From an uncultured Caulobacterales bacterium (GTDB lineage Bacteria; Pseudomonadota; Alphaproteobacteria; Caulobacterales; Maricaulaceae), in assembly GCA_947503715.1 (NCBI GenBank), contig CANNER010000001.1, forward strand, positions 310,001-374,000: a stretch of DNA of 64,000 nucleotides, in the 5' to 3' direction. Below the pieces are notes generated by a model. It was not told where the DNA came from, did not search any database, and saw only the letters and a list, made by a program, of their open reading frames with translations. Every line of letters begins with the position of its first letter. Within the stretch, counting starts at the first letter, position 1. The position numbers and the translations under genes were made by a program. Positions 1 through 8,982 of this stretch are shown piece after piece.

Positions 1-1
1 G

Positions 2-511
2 GACCTCCGCGCATTACGGGAAGAGGCGGCGGAGAGTGGCGGTCTGATCGAGGGATTGATGATCAAAGATACGTCCTCGACCTATGTCTCCGGCCGTCCG
101 AAACATATGTGGTACAAGTGGAAACGCGACCCGTTCCTGCTTGATGCCGTCCTGATGTATGCGCAGCGCGGCACGGGGAAACGGTCGAGTTATTATTCCG
201 ATTACACCTTTGGCCTCTGGGGGCCGGACGGAACATTGTTGCCAATCGGCAAGGCCTATTTCGGATTTACCGATGAGGAGTTGAAATTGCTGGATAAGTG
301 GATCCGCAATCACAAACTCAAGCGCTTCGGTCCAGTGCAGGAAGTCGAGAAAGAACTCGTCTTCGAGATCGCGTTTGACTCCGCGCAGACCTCCTCCCGC
401 CATAAATCCGGCTATGCCCTGCGTTTCCCACGCATCCACCGAATCCGCTGGGACAAACCTGCAGGAGAGGCCGACAGAATTGAAGCCGTCGCCGCGCTTG
501 TAGGCAAGTAA
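2..511 (+). CDS. ATP-dependent DNA ligase, C-terminal part (5' end outside window)
   Basis: The open frame runs in from the left edge, so only about 169 C-terminal residues are present. The visible text matches the end of the adenylation domain (a Tyr-Val-Ser-Gly-Arg block followed by a Trp-Tyr-Lys-Trp-Lys motif VI-like stretch with the nucleotide-contact lysines) and the OB-fold. It ends with the RHKSGYALRFPR-type tail seen in bacterial ATP-dependent ligases of the kind encoded with an Lhr-like helicase and an exonuclease. The enzyme would seal nicks using ATP, probably in repair. Reading continues upstream of the first TTG at 56 without a stop, so that TTG is not the true start. The next gene begins 20 bases downstream. 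Confidence 0.85.
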   Translation, partial: DLRALREEAAESGGLIEGLMIKDTSSTYVSGRPKHMWYKWKRDPFLLDAVLMYAQRGTGKRSSYYSDYTFGLWGPDGTLLPIGKAYFGFTDEELKLLDKWIRNHKLKRFGPVQEVEKELVFEIAFDSAQTSSRHKSGYALRFPRIHRIRWDKPAGEADRIEAVAALVGK

Positions 512-531
512 TTTTCCGTTAGGGTCGCGCC

Positions 532-1974
532 ATGGGGAAAACACATTTTGAAACAGTCATCATCGGGTCCGGCTTTGGCGGTCTCTGCATGGGCATCAAG
601 CTGAAAGAGGCGGGGCGCGAGGATTTCGTCATCGTCGAGAAGGCCGAAGAGGTCGGCGGGACATGGCGGGAAAACACCTATCCCGGTGCGGAATGCGATA
701 TTGCGAGCGCGCTCTATTCCTATTCCTTCGCCCCCAATCCGGCTTGGGATTTTAAGTGGGCGAAGCAGAAACAGATTCATATATATCAGAGAGGTATTGC
801 GAGAGATTACGGTCTGTATGACCACCTAAAATTTGGGCGAACAGTTATCTCCGCAAGTTTTGCCGACGGAGTTTGGACGACGACATTTCGCGATGGCGAG
901 GTTCTGACAAGTCGCTTTTTAGTCTCCGCCATCGGGCAGCTACACATTCCGAAAACACCGGAGATTGAAGGCGCAGAAAAATTCGAAGGCGCAAGTTTTC
1001 ATTCCGCGCAATGGGATAATAGTTTCGACTATGTTGGCAAAAATATTGGGGTGATTGGTAATGCGGCCAGCGCCATTCAACTCATCCCGGAACTCGCCGA
1101 GGTCGCGGATAAATTGACAGTTTATCACCGCACACCAAATTGGATCATCCCGAAAAAGGACCGACCTTATTCGCGGCTGGAAAAATGGCTCGGCAAAAAA
1201 GTTCCGGCGCTGGGCAAACTCTATCGGTTCAGTCTTTTCGCGCAGGGCGAATATTTTGTCTGGCGGATTATTCAGGGCAAACCGCTGGCGCGAAAACTCG
1301 GTGAGATTTGGGTAAAGTCGGGCCTGAAGAAACATATCAAAGACCCTGAATTACGTGCCAAAATGTTGCCGGATTATCCAATGGGGGCGCGGCGCATTTT
1401 GCTCTCGGATAAAATCTATCCAGCGTTTGCGCGGGAGAATGTGGAGGTCGTGACCAAGGGGTTAGATCGTTTTACGAAAGATGGGCTTGTCACGAAAGAC
1501 GGGACCGAACGCCAACATGATCTCGTCGTTTATGCGACGGGGTTTCATACCAATCCATTTCTGAAAGAAATTGATGTGCGAGGTGAGGGCGGTGTCTCGC
1601 TCAAGGACCACTGGGCGGAGGGGGCGCAGGCCTATATGGGGACCATGACGGACGGCTTTCCGAACCTATTCATCCTCTATGGTCCCAACACGAATACCGG
1701 TCATACCTCGATTATTTACAAGCTGGAAAACCAGATCGGCTATGTCGTCAAACTCATCGAAAAAACTGCGGGCGTCATTGCGGTGAAGCCAGAGGCCGAA
1801 TCGGAATTTAGCGCGGAAATGCAACGCCGCCTCAAAGACCTCGCCTGGTCAAAGGTCGATGCGAGCTGGTACAAGGTCGGCGATAAAGTCCCGAATAATT
1901 GGCCCGGTAGCGCATTGGAGTTCAAGCGCCGTTTCAAAACGCCCGACTGGGAGGCTTACGAGATTACGGAATGA
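532..1974 (+). CDS. Flavin-containing (Baeyer-Villiger-type) monooxygenase
   Basis: The 480-residue protein has an N-terminal FAD-binding Rossmann motif (GxGxxG, residues 12-17), the Baeyer-Villiger fingerprint F-x-G-x3-H-x3-W-D at residues 151-162, and a second nucleotide-binding turn (GVIGNAAS) near residues 173-180 for NADPH. Such enzymes insert oxygen next to a ketone to give an ester or lactone. The following gene starts inside the stop codon (ATGA) and encodes a lipase-like hydrolase, so a ketone-to-ester-to-acid route is plausible but inferred. The second dinucleotide motif is slightly degenerate (Asn-Ala-Ala in place of Ser-Gly). The stretch at about 780-1350 is more AT-rich than the flanks. 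Confidence 0.85.
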   Translation: MGKTHFETVIIGSGFGGLCMGIKLKEAGREDFVIVEKAEEVGGTWRENTYPGAECDIASALYSYSFAPNPAWDFKWAKQKQIHIYQRGIARDYGLYDHLKFGRTVISASFADGVWTTTFRDGEVLTSRFLVSAIGQLHIPKTPEIEGAEKFEGASFHSAQWDNSFDYVGKNIGVIGNAASAIQLIPELAEVADKLTVYHRTPNWIIPKKDRPYSRLEKWLGKKVPALGKLYRFSLFAQGEYFVWRIIQGKPLARKLGEIWVKSGLKKHIKDPELRAKMLPDYPMGARRILLSDKIYPAFARENVEVVTKGLDRFTKDGLVTKDGTERQHDLVVYATGFHTNPFLKEIDVRGEGGVSLKDHWAEGAQAYMGTMTDGFPNLFILYGPNTNTGHTSIIYKLENQIGYVVKLIEKTAGVIAVKPEAESEFSAEMQRRLKDLAWSKVDASWYKVGDKVPNNWPGSALEFKRRFKTPDWEAYEITE

Positions 1975-2819
1975 CGACATTACGCTATAAAATGCTGGAG
2001 ACAGTTCTGCGTTTTACGGGGGCGCGGAACTCCATTGCGAAGGCTGTGGCCAAAGGCAATGTGCCCTCTGTGGCACCGCCTATGTCTGTTCGCAAACGCT
2101 GGAAGAAGAGCGAATTTCAAGGACGTGATATTTGGACCTGTGAGCCAAAAACTGGCGGCAATGGACGTGTTTATGTTCACCAACATGGCGGGGCCTATGT
2201 GATTGGTCTGATCGGATTGCATTATGCGATGTTTACGAAGCTCGCCGATATGTCGGGGACGACGGTTATCCTGCCGGATTATCCCTTGCCGCCGGAAGCT
2301 ATCGCGGATGAAGTCATCGACTTCGCCAACGCCCATTTCGATACTGTTGTCGCGCAATATGGCGCGGAAAATGTGAAGCTCGGAGGCGACTCAGCGGGTG
2401 GCAATCTGGCGCTTGCTATGTGTCAAACGCTGACGCCCGCGCACCCCATCATTTTACTCTCACCTTGGCTCGATTTGGACATGTCGACCGTGCCCGATGA
2501 TATCCCGAATGAGGAGGTTCTGTTGGAGCCCGACGGCGCGCGCAAAGCCGCGCATCAATATGCCGGACCCCGCGACCCGAAAGACCCGTTGATCAGTCCG
2601 CTTTTCGCTGATCCCGAGACGCTTCCTCAGATGATGATTTTCACGGGTGAGAAGGACTTGCTCTATGCGGATATCGTGACGTTTTCAGAGAAAGCGAAGG
2701 CCGCCGGAAAGCTGAAAAAACTCGCGACCTATGGCGAGTTTGGGCATTACTGGATGTTCTATCCCACGCCGGATCGGGAGAGCACACTGGTGGAATTGGC
2801 GAGTATTTTGCGAAGCTAA
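1971..2819 (+). CDS. Alpha/beta hydrolase, hormone-sensitive-lipase family
   Basis: This is a 282-residue cytoplasmic hydrolase. The oxyanion-hole motif HGG is at residues 72-74, the nucleophile elbow GDSAGG at 139-144 (Ser141), an Asp in GEKDLL and a His in the C-terminal FGHYW complete a plausible triad. It belongs to the HSL group that includes epsilon-lactone hydrolases and short-chain esterases. The start overlaps the monooxygenase stop by four bases (ATGA), so the two are translationally coupled. Hydrolysis of the ester or lactone made upstream is the likely job. Its stop codon overlaps that of the convergent aldolase gene. Confidence 0.85.
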   Translation: MTTLRYKMLETVLRFTGARNSIAKAVAKGNVPSVAPPMSVRKRWKKSEFQGRDIWTCEPKTGGNGRVYVHQHGGAYVIGLIGLHYAMFTKLADMSGTTVILPDYPLPPEAIADEVIDFANAHFDTVVAQYGAENVKLGGDSAGGNLALAMCQTLTPAHPIILLSPWLDLDMSTVPDDIPNEEVLLEPDGARKAAHQYAGPRDPKDPLISPLFADPETLPQMMIFTGEKDLLYADIVTFSEKAKAAGKLKKLATYGEFGHYWMFYPTPDRESTLVELASILRS

Positions 2820-3562
2820 AATCGCCCGCGCACATCCTCCAAAAACGTGTTTGTTCCGTTAATCATGAAACCTTGCTCGGACCCCAGCAGAAATAGGTTA
2901 ATCCCCATCTCTCGCCATTTCGGCAGCTCGCTTAAATCTGATGTGAACGTCCCAACCCGACGGCCCCGCGCGACGGCGCGACTCGTGATGTCCTCGACTG
3001 TTGCGATGACATCGGGATGGTTGCGGTCCGTGTGACCCATGGACAGCGTCAGGTCAGACCGCCCAATGAAGTAGCAATCAATACCGTCTACGTCCAAAAT
3101 CGCGTCGAGATCTTGGACGGCTTCAATATCCTCAATCTGTCCGATGACGACGGTATCCCCACCTGCCAAGCGAACGTGTTCTTCCAGTGTTCGCGTCCCC
3201 GCCGCGCGCGTCCCGCCGCAAAACCCGCGGCTTTGTTTATAATCCGACTTTGCGACAATCATCTGCGCATCTTCCGCACTCATCAGGTGCGGCGCGACGA
3301 AGCCGCCCGCCCCGCAATCCAATGCGGTCGCGATATGTTCGGCTGACGCGATGGGCAAGCGGACCAGATTTGGCAGGCCCACTGACCGACAGGCTAACAC
3401 GCAATCCGAAATATCCCGACGGTCAAAGGGGTTGTGCTCGGCATCTATACAGAGAAAGTCGAGCGTCGTCCGACCCAACACTTCGCAGATTGTGGGAGAG
3501 GGTGTTTTGAGGAAGGTTCCGACCAATGTCTCACCCTCTGCCAATTTTTGTTTGAAGGTCAT
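2816..3562 (-). CDS. HpcH/HpaI-type aldolase (citrate-lyase/2-oxo-acid aldolase family)
   Basis: About 248 residues in the class II metal-dependent HpcH/HpaI aldolase fold: an early catalytic-type block (DFLCIDAEHNPFD), an Arg-Leu-Pro segment near residues 75-80, GxxGFVAPHL-like phosphate-loop region, and the acidic metal ligands in the QIEDIEAVQDLD and GIDCYFIGRSDL segments. These enzymes cleave or form 4-hydroxy-2-oxo acids with pyruvate or oxaloacetate. I chose the ATG at 3562, which has a GAGG sequence about 8 bases upstream, over a GTG at 3586. The gene is convergent with the HSL hydrolase, and its substrate is unknown. Confidence 0.8.
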   Translation of the reverse strand: MTFKQKLAEGETLVGTFLKTPSPTICEVLGRTTLDFLCIDAEHNPFDRRDISDCVLACRSVGLPNLVRLPIASAEHIATALDCGAGGFVAPHLMSAEDAQMIVAKSDYKQSRGFCGGTRAAGTRTLEEHVRLAGGDTVVIGQIEDIEAVQDLDAILDVDGIDCYFIGRSDLTLSMGHTDRNHPDVIATVEDITSRAVARGRRVGTFTSDLSELPKWREMGINLFLLGSEQGFMINGTNTFLEDVRGRF

Positions 3563-3650
3563 GCGGGCCTCATTTTTCGGTTTCACCTTGCAACTCTATC
3601 CGGATTTGTCACAACTGTCTCAACGATAAAATATATTCGGGGAAAATGCG

Positions 3651-5192
3651 ATGACGCTTCAGGCTTATGATTGGATTTCTTATCACGCGGCGACGACGCC
3701 GGGTAAACGCGCGATGTTTGACCTCGCGAGTGGACGGGACTTTTCTTATGCGCAGATGAATGACCGCGTGGCCCGGGTCGCGGGCATGTTGCGCGATAAC
3801 GGCATCATGCCCGGGGACCGCGTCGCGTTCCTGTGTCTGAACACGACGGATGTAATGGAGCTCGTCTTTGGATGTTGGCGGGTCGGTGCGATTTGTCTGG
3901 CGCTGAACTTCCGGCTCACCCCACCGGAGCTCGCTTATATTTTGAATGATTCTGAAGCGTCCATGGTACTCGTCGATGCGCCCTTTGCACCTTTGGCGGA
4001 AGCGACAAAAGGCCTGACCGATGTGGCTCACTGGATCGGGACAGACGGCGTCGGCGGAGAGAGCGCATATGAAACCGGGCTCGCAGTGGCCACGCCAATC
4101 TATGACTACCATCCGCAATCGCTGGAAGATCAGTGCCTGCTCATGTATTCCTCCGGCACGACGGGTTCGCCCAAAGGCGTGATTATCACCCACGCGATGC
4201 TCGACTTTACGGCCTCCGCCGCTATCCGCCTCGGCGCGTCAGGCCCGTCAGATGTTTCGCTGAATAATATGCCGCTCTTCCATATTGGCGGGCTGAATGT
4301 CACGGCGCTGCCCTCCATCTGGATAGGCGGGACCTGCATCATCATGCGGATGTTTGACCCCGATGGGACGATCAAGGCGATTTCTAACCCTGATCTCGGC
4401 ATCACAACCATGTTCTGCGTGCCGGCTGCCTATAATGCGATGCGGGCGAGTGCGGAGATGGAAAGCGCCGATTTCTCTCGCATCACGCTCGCGCTGTGCG
4501 GGGCGGAGACGGTGCCGGAAGCGCTCATTCATTGGTGGATGGAACGCGGCATTATCATTCAGGAGGGATACGGGATGACGGAAACAGCGGCGTCCGGCGC
4601 GATGCTCCTGAAATCCGATATTCCCGACCGAATTGGCTCGGCGGGACGACCGCTTATGCATTCCCGCATCAAGATCGTGGATGATAACGGCCAAGAGGTG
4701 CCGCGCGGCACGCCCGGTGAAATCTGGTTCAAAGGTCTTTCCGTGACGCCCGGATATTGGCGAAATCCGAAAGCGAATGCGGAGAGTTTCACCGATGGGT
4801 GGTTCCATTCCGGCGATATCGGAATCATGGATGAAGATGGCTATATCTCAATCGAGGACCGCGTGAAGGACATGTATATTTCCGGCGGCGAGAACGTCTA
4901 TCCGGCGGAAATTGAGGGTCTGCTTTACGGGTTAGAACAAGTCGTCGAGGTCGCCGTGATCGGCGTCCCGGATGAGCGCTGGGGCGAGACAGGCTGCGTC
5001 TGCGCCGTCGTGAAAGAGGGGGAAGCGTTGTGTCTTGAAGACGTTTTAGGTCATCTCGACGGGCGCCTAGCGAAATATAAACAGCCGGGGCATTTGCACC
5101 TGATTAAGGAACTACCGCGCGGCGGCACGGGGAAGGTGTTGAAATTTGAACTGCGCAAGGCTGTGCCGGGGATGTTGGGGTCAGCAGACTAG
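3651..5192 (+). CDS. Acyl-CoA synthetase (AMP-forming)
   Basis: This is a 513-residue ANL-superfamily ligase that activates a carboxylate with ATP and then CoA. The P-loop (YSSGTTGSPKG) spans residues 166-176, a YGMTE motif lies near residue 305, the D-G-W-F-H-S-G-D hinge segment and the IKDMYISGGENVYP-like stretch follow, and the catalytic lysine is Lys495 in PRGGTGK. A GGGGA ribosome site precedes the ATG. The enzyme would feed acids into the beta-oxidation genes further along. Chain length or substrate class cannot be judged from the sequence. A possible -35/-10 pair lies around 3606-3634. Confidence 0.88.
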   Translation: MTLQAYDWISYHAATTPGKRAMFDLASGRDFSYAQMNDRVARVAGMLRDNGIMPGDRVAFLCLNTTDVMELVFGCWRVGAICLALNFRLTPPELAYILNDSEASMVLVDAPFAPLAEATKGLTDVAHWIGTDGVGGESAYETGLAVATPIYDYHPQSLEDQCLLMYSSGTTGSPKGVIITHAMLDFTASAAIRLGASGPSDVSLNNMPLFHIGGLNVTALPSIWIGGTCIIMRMFDPDGTIKAISNPDLGITTMFCVPAAYNAMRASAEMESADFSRITLALCGAETVPEALIHWWMERGIIIQEGYGMTETAASGAMLLKSDIPDRIGSAGRPLMHSRIKIVDDNGQEVPRGTPGEIWFKGLSVTPGYWRNPKANAESFTDGWFHSGDIGIMDEDGYISIEDRVKDMYISGGENVYPAEIEGLLYGLEQVVEVAVIGVPDERWGETGCVCAVVKEGEALCLEDVLGHLDGRLAKYKQPGHLHLIKELPRGGTGKVLKFELRKAVPGMLGSAD

Positions 5193-5210
5193 GGCGTACA
5201 TTCAAATATT

Positions 5211-5329
5211 TGTCATTGTCCGACTTGATCGGACAATCCATTCGCATTGACTATCATTTGTCAATGAAGCGAATGGGTTTGTTTAAAAGTGAATGCGAAT
5301 GGATCATCCGGTCAAGCCGGATGATGACA
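5211..5329. repeat. Double-hairpin palindromic element, copy 1
   Basis: The element starts with TGTCA (5211-5215) and ends with TGACA (5325-5329). Each end is followed inward by a perfect 8-bp hairpin with the same loop CTTGA (read inward): stem TTGTCCGA/TCGGACAA at 5216-5236 and, from the other end, TCATCCGG/CCGGATGA at 5304-5324. An inner 11-bp inverted repeat (CCATTCGCATT / AATGCGAATGG) lets the whole unit fold. It lies between two convergent genes and could act as a bidirectional terminator. Related copies are at 11639, 45893 and 46368. Confidence 0.8.
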
Positions 5330-5358
5330 TTAATTAAATGTGTCTTTTTCAACGCACC

Positions 5359-5970
5359 CTATAACGGCATCGGGCTGTCGTGAAAGACCTTCCGCATGAG
5401 CGGGATGAAGCTCTCCAAACTATCGGCCTCAAAATCCGGATCGAACGCTGGCGCGTCCCATTCATCGACGAGCTTCACCGCGAGGTCATACCACGGCTCG
5501 TCCTTCCATTGTAGGCGGAGGTCCGTGGGTGCACCCATATAGTGGTAATAATGCTCGCCCTGAAACGCTTGGTGATTGCGGATAACGTGATAGCTGTCAT
5601 CCGAAATATAAGGCCGCATCATCTCGGCGGCGATAGGGCCGTGGTTCGGGACATTGATCACTTTCGCGATGTCGTGGCAGAGCGCGATGACGATCTGCTC
5701 ATCCGTCGCGCCGTCCCGACGGGCGAGCGTGCCGCACATCAAGGCGTGTTGGAGCTGGTCGCAGGCGAAACCGAGTGTCGCGTTTTCGAGCTGTTTCAGC
5801 ATCTCAATGAAACGATCTGCCGTTTTGCCGAAATCCTGTTTATGCGCTGCACCGATCTTCTTCCAATCTTCCAACGTGCCGTCCTGCATCCGCGTAAATT
5901 TTGCCTGCTGGCTGACGAGGGCCGGGTCGGTTTTGATAACGTCTTCAAGATTTTGTGCGTCTAACATCAT
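5359..5970 (-). CDS. HD-domain protein, possibly of the PhnZ/mixed-valent di-iron oxygenase group
   Basis: The 203-residue protein has the histidine/aspartate pattern of HD proteins: His75, the His99-Asp100 doublet, His110, His133, His140 and a C-terminal Asp in VDEWDAP (about 172). Extra His ligands and the late Trp-Asp segment resemble HD oxygenases such as PhnZ, while ordinary HD phosphohydrolases have fewer conserved histidines; this subgroup assignment is an inference. A GGAG sequence lies 5 bases before the first of two adjacent ATG codons, so the start could be 5970 or 5967. No phosphonate or inositol genes are visible nearby, so the substrate is unknown. Confidence 0.65.
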   Translation of the reverse strand: MMLDAQNLEDVIKTDPALVSQQAKFTRMQDGTLEDWKKIGAAHKQDFGKTADRFIEMLKQLENATLGFACDQLQHALMCGTLARRDGATDEQIVIALCHDIAKVINVPNHGPIAAEMMRPYISDDSYHVIRNHQAFQGEHYYHYMGAPTDLRLQWKDEPWYDLAVKLVDEWDAPAFDPDFEADSLESFIPLMRKVFHDSPMPL

Positions 5971-6134
5971 TTAATCTCCACTATTTTTTCGGATCCTATC
6001 AGAAATTTTCACGGGCCGGAGATTTTTTTCATTCACAGACGCATGCACAAATGAACCTCGCCTATCCACCTCGCGTAAATGCTATTAGATTTGATCAGTG
6101 TGTTGTTCTATTTGATCGCCCATTCGGAGATTTT

Positions 6135-8195
6135 ATGCGCGCTTTTGTCCTGATGTTCTTAATTTGGCTTTTGGCTTGGCCGGCTTTCGCAGCCGAATCT
6201 GAGCCCGTGGATACAGGTAAAGTCACGGCGTCCATTGTCAGTTCCCATAACAGCGTCGCGCCGGGGCAGGAATTTTACATCGCACTGCGCACAGTGCTGG
6301 ATGAGGGTTGGCATACCTATTGGCGCAATCCGGGGGATAGCGGAGAACCTGTTCAAATTAATTGGGACTTACCCGAAGGTGTCACAGCCGGAGAGATTAG
6401 CTGGCCTATACCGCGCCCCATCCCGACGGGGGCGATTGTCAATTACGGCTTTGAAGGGACGCCACTTTTCCCTGTCAAATTCACGGTCAGTCCGGACGTT
6501 GAGCCCGGCACAGACATTACAGTCGTCTCAAACTTTTATTATCTCGTCTGTGCGGATGTTTGCATCCCTGAGGATGGCAGTGTCAGTCTATCCATGATCG
6601 TAGGTGAGCCCGTAGAAGACGCGCGGTGGAGCCCTGAGATTGTGGCCGCATTGGCCTCGTCCCCCATTCGCGGGGAGGTGCAGGGCGCAATCCAAAAATC
6701 CGGTGACGTCATCGATATCAGCTTCACAGACTTGCCGGACGGTGATTTCTCGAATGCCTATTTCTTCCCCTATGATCAGGGCGTTTTAGGTCACAGCAAT
6801 CCGCAATCCGTGAGGCGCGGCGAGGACGGTCTCCGTCTGTCCACCACGCCTGATTATCTCTGGGAGGGTAGCCCACCGGAAACGCTTGAAGGCGTTTTGA
6901 CCTATGAAGCGGGCGGCGAGCTAAAGGGCACAAATGTGGCTCTGACTGTGGGGAAAAGCCTGAATATTGGTGCGACCGCCGTCCCGAGGCCCGCAGTCGG
7001 CGGGCTCACGGTTTGGACCGCGATTATTGGTGCTATGATTGGCGGGCTCATTCTAAATCTAATGCCCTGTGTTTTTCCGGTGATCTCAATCAAGGCCTTG
7101 TCGATTGCCAAAACAGCTCATGGCGAACGGAGTGTCATTCGCCGCGAAGGCTGGCTTTATACGGCGGGTGTGATGGCAACTTTCTTATTGCTCACGATTG
7201 TTTTGCTGGCCCTGAAAGCGGGCGGGGCGGAGATCGGATGGGGCTTCCAATTGCAGTCCCCAAAGGTGGTTGCCGGTCTGGCTATTTTGCTGTTCGTGAT
7301 TGGGTTAAACCTCTTAGGCGTTTTCGAATTTGGCGGTGGTCTGCAAAATACGGGGCAGTCCCTCACACAGAAGTCAGGGGCGGCCGGGTCGTTTTTCACG
7401 GGCGCCTTGGCGGTGATCGTTGCCACGCCCTGTACGGCGCCGATGATGGCCGGGGCCGTGGGCTATGCCTTGGCCGCGCCCGCGATTGTGACACTCGCTG
7501 TCTTTATGGCGCTGGCCCTTGGATTTGCTCTACCGTTCTTGCTGATCGCCTATGTCCCGGGTCTATTGTCCAAGCTGCCGAAGCCCGGGCCTTGGATGGT
7601 GCGGTTTAAAGAAGTTCTATCCTTCCCGATGTTCGCGGCGGCGATCTGGCTTGTCTGGGTGCTGAGTTTGCAGGCGGGTGAAGACGGCGTGCTGGTTGTT
7701 TTGTCAGCCATGCTGGCGGTGGCCATCGCCATTTGGTGTTTCAAAAACACGCGTTTGTTTGGAAAAGCGATTGGTGCGCTGGCTGTCTTAGCAGCTATAT
7801 TCATGCCGCTCTCACTTTCTGGCGCTGGCACGGGTGAGGCCGTGGCGGTCGAGTTGAAAGCGGAAGCCTGGTCTCCGGCCCGTGTCGAAGAGCTTCAGGC
7901 GGAAGGCCGGCCCATCTTTGTGGACTTCACAGCCGCCTGGTGCGTGACCTGTAAGGTCAATGAAAAACTTGTCCTCAATACGTCGAAAGTGCAAGAATTG
8001 TTTGAGGAAACGAACACAGTTTTTTTGATCGCGGATTGGACGAATAAGGATGATGTCATCGCCGCAGAGCTGGCAAAATATGACCGGGCGGGCGTGCCGC
8101 TCTATCTCGTTTACTCTGACAATTCCGTGAGTCCGGCCATTTTGCCTCAAACCTTGAGCTATAATGTGATAAGGAAAGCTATAGCTGGTGAATAA
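6135..8195 (+). CDS. DsbD/ScsB-like protein-disulfide reductase
   Basis: The 686-residue inner-membrane protein would carry electrons from cytoplasmic thioredoxin to periplasmic thiols. It has a signal peptide (residues 1-20), an N-terminal periplasmic domain with paired Cys139 and Cys143, a multi-helix DsbD core with the membrane cysteines in LMPCVFP and ATPCTAP, and a C-terminal thioredoxin domain with W-C-V-T-C (Cys603, Cys606). I chose the ATG at 6135, which has GGAGA 6-9 bases upstream and begins a good signal peptide; the frame is open to 5955 without a plausible start. The next gene encodes a secreted thioredoxin-like protein, a likely client. Confidence 0.9.
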   Translation: MRAFVLMFLIWLLAWPAFAAESEPVDTGKVTASIVSSHNSVAPGQEFYIALRTVLDEGWHTYWRNPGDSGEPVQINWDLPEGVTAGEISWPIPRPIPTGAIVNYGFEGTPLFPVKFTVSPDVEPGTDITVVSNFYYLVCADVCIPEDGSVSLSMIVGEPVEDARWSPEIVAALASSPIRGEVQGAIQKSGDVIDISFTDLPDGDFSNAYFFPYDQGVLGHSNPQSVRRGEDGLRLSTTPDYLWEGSPPETLEGVLTYEAGGELKGTNVALTVGKSLNIGATAVPRPAVGGLTVWTAIIGAMIGGLILNLMPCVFPVISIKALSIAKTAHGERSVIRREGWLYTAGVMATFLLLTIVLLALKAGGAEIGWGFQLQSPKVVAGLAILLFVIGLNLLGVFEFGGGLQNTGQSLTQKSGAAGSFFTGALAVIVATPCTAPMMAGAVGYALAAPAIVTLAVFMALALGFALPFLLIAYVPGLLSKLPKPGPWMVRFKEVLSFPMFAAAIWLVWVLSLQAGEDGVLVVLSAMLAVAIAIWCFKNTRLFGKAIGALAVLAAIFMPLSLSGAGTGEAVAVELKAEAWSPARVEELQAEGRPIFVDFTAAWCVTCKVNEKLVLNTSKVQELFEETNTVFLIADWTNKDDVIAAELAKYDRAGVPLYLVYSDNSVSPAILPQTLSYNVIRKAIAGE

Positions 8196-8250
8196 TCCGG
8201 CCCGCTTTGACACGCGTAGAAAAGATATCCCTCACATTCAGGAGATTAAA

Positions 8251-8868
8251 ATGTCGATTTCAAAAGTTCTACTTTCAACCCTCGCCGTTTCCGCTCTCGC
8301 ATTGGCCGCACCGGCCACCGCAAAAATCGCAACAGGATCCAATGTCTCTGACATGACCGTCACGGACTCAAATGGCGTTCAACATAATCTTTCCGACTTT
8401 GCCGGCCAGAAAGTCGTCCTCGAATGGACGAATGAAGGCTGCCCCTATGTGAAGAAGCACTACTCCACGAACAACATGCAAAAGACGCAAGCCATGGCGA
8501 CAGCAGATGGTGCCGTCTGGCTCTCCGTCATTTCAAGTGCTCCCGGCAAGCAGGGCTATAAGTCCCCTGACGAAGCCAATGCCTGGAAAGACGCGCAAGG
8601 TGCCGTGTCCACGGCCATCGTCCTAGATCCCGAAGGCGAGATGGGCAAAACTTTTGCCGCGAAAACAACGCCACATATGTATATTATCGATGAATCGCAA
8701 ACGCTCGTCTATCAGGGTGCGATTGACGATAACCGTTCCGCTAATCCGGCAACCGTCGAAGGAGCGCAAAACTACGTTCTGGCCGCGATGGATGATTTGA
8801 AAGCTGGAAATGCCGTCGCTATATCTGACACGGCGCCTTATGGCTGTTCAGTCAAATATAAGTCATAG
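8251..8868 (+). CDS. Periplasmic thioredoxin-like (AhpC/redoxin-type) protein
   Basis: This is a 205-residue exported protein. The signal peptide ends near Ala-Thr-Ala (about residue 24), and a thioredoxin-fold domain follows with the EWTNEGCPYVKKHY active-site region, which keeps one cysteine in the position of the peroxidatic or redox Cys, and a cis-Pro-like TTPHMY motif. A second Cys is near the C-terminus (YGCSVKY). The start at 8251 has GGAG 6 bases upstream; the frame is open to 8188, overlapping dsbD, but that extension has no signal peptide. It is probably reduced by the upstream DsbD-like protein. A strong intrinsic terminator follows. Confidence 0.85.
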   Translation: MSISKVLLSTLAVSALALAAPATAKIATGSNVSDMTVTDSNGVQHNLSDFAGQKVVLEWTNEGCPYVKKHYSTNNMQKTQAMATADGAVWLSVISSAPGKQGYKSPDEANAWKDAQGAVSTAIVLDPEGEMGKTFAAKTTPHMYIIDESQTLVYQGAIDDNRSANPATVEGAQNYVLAAMDDLKAGNAVAISDTAPYGCSVKYKS

Positions 8869-8890
8869 ACTCAATAAATAAGAAAATTTG

Positions 8891-8925
8891 CCCGCTGCTG
8901 ACGATCTGTTTGCAGTGGGTTTTTT
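8891..8925 (+). terminator. Intrinsic terminator after the DsbD/redoxin pair
   Basis: An 8-bp stem (CCCGCTGC at 8891-8898 with GCAGTGGG at 8912-8919, one G-T pair) is followed directly by six T residues. Confidence 0.85.
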
Positions 8926-8982
8926 ATGAGGTGAGTCTTAATGTCGCGCCGGAGATTTTCTTCTCCGGGAGAATGTAACTTA

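Noticed and set aside
5955-6134. Upstream extension of the DsbD-like frame
   Set aside because: The frame is open but the residues are not family-like, and the ATG at 6135 has a ribosome site and starts a signal peptide.
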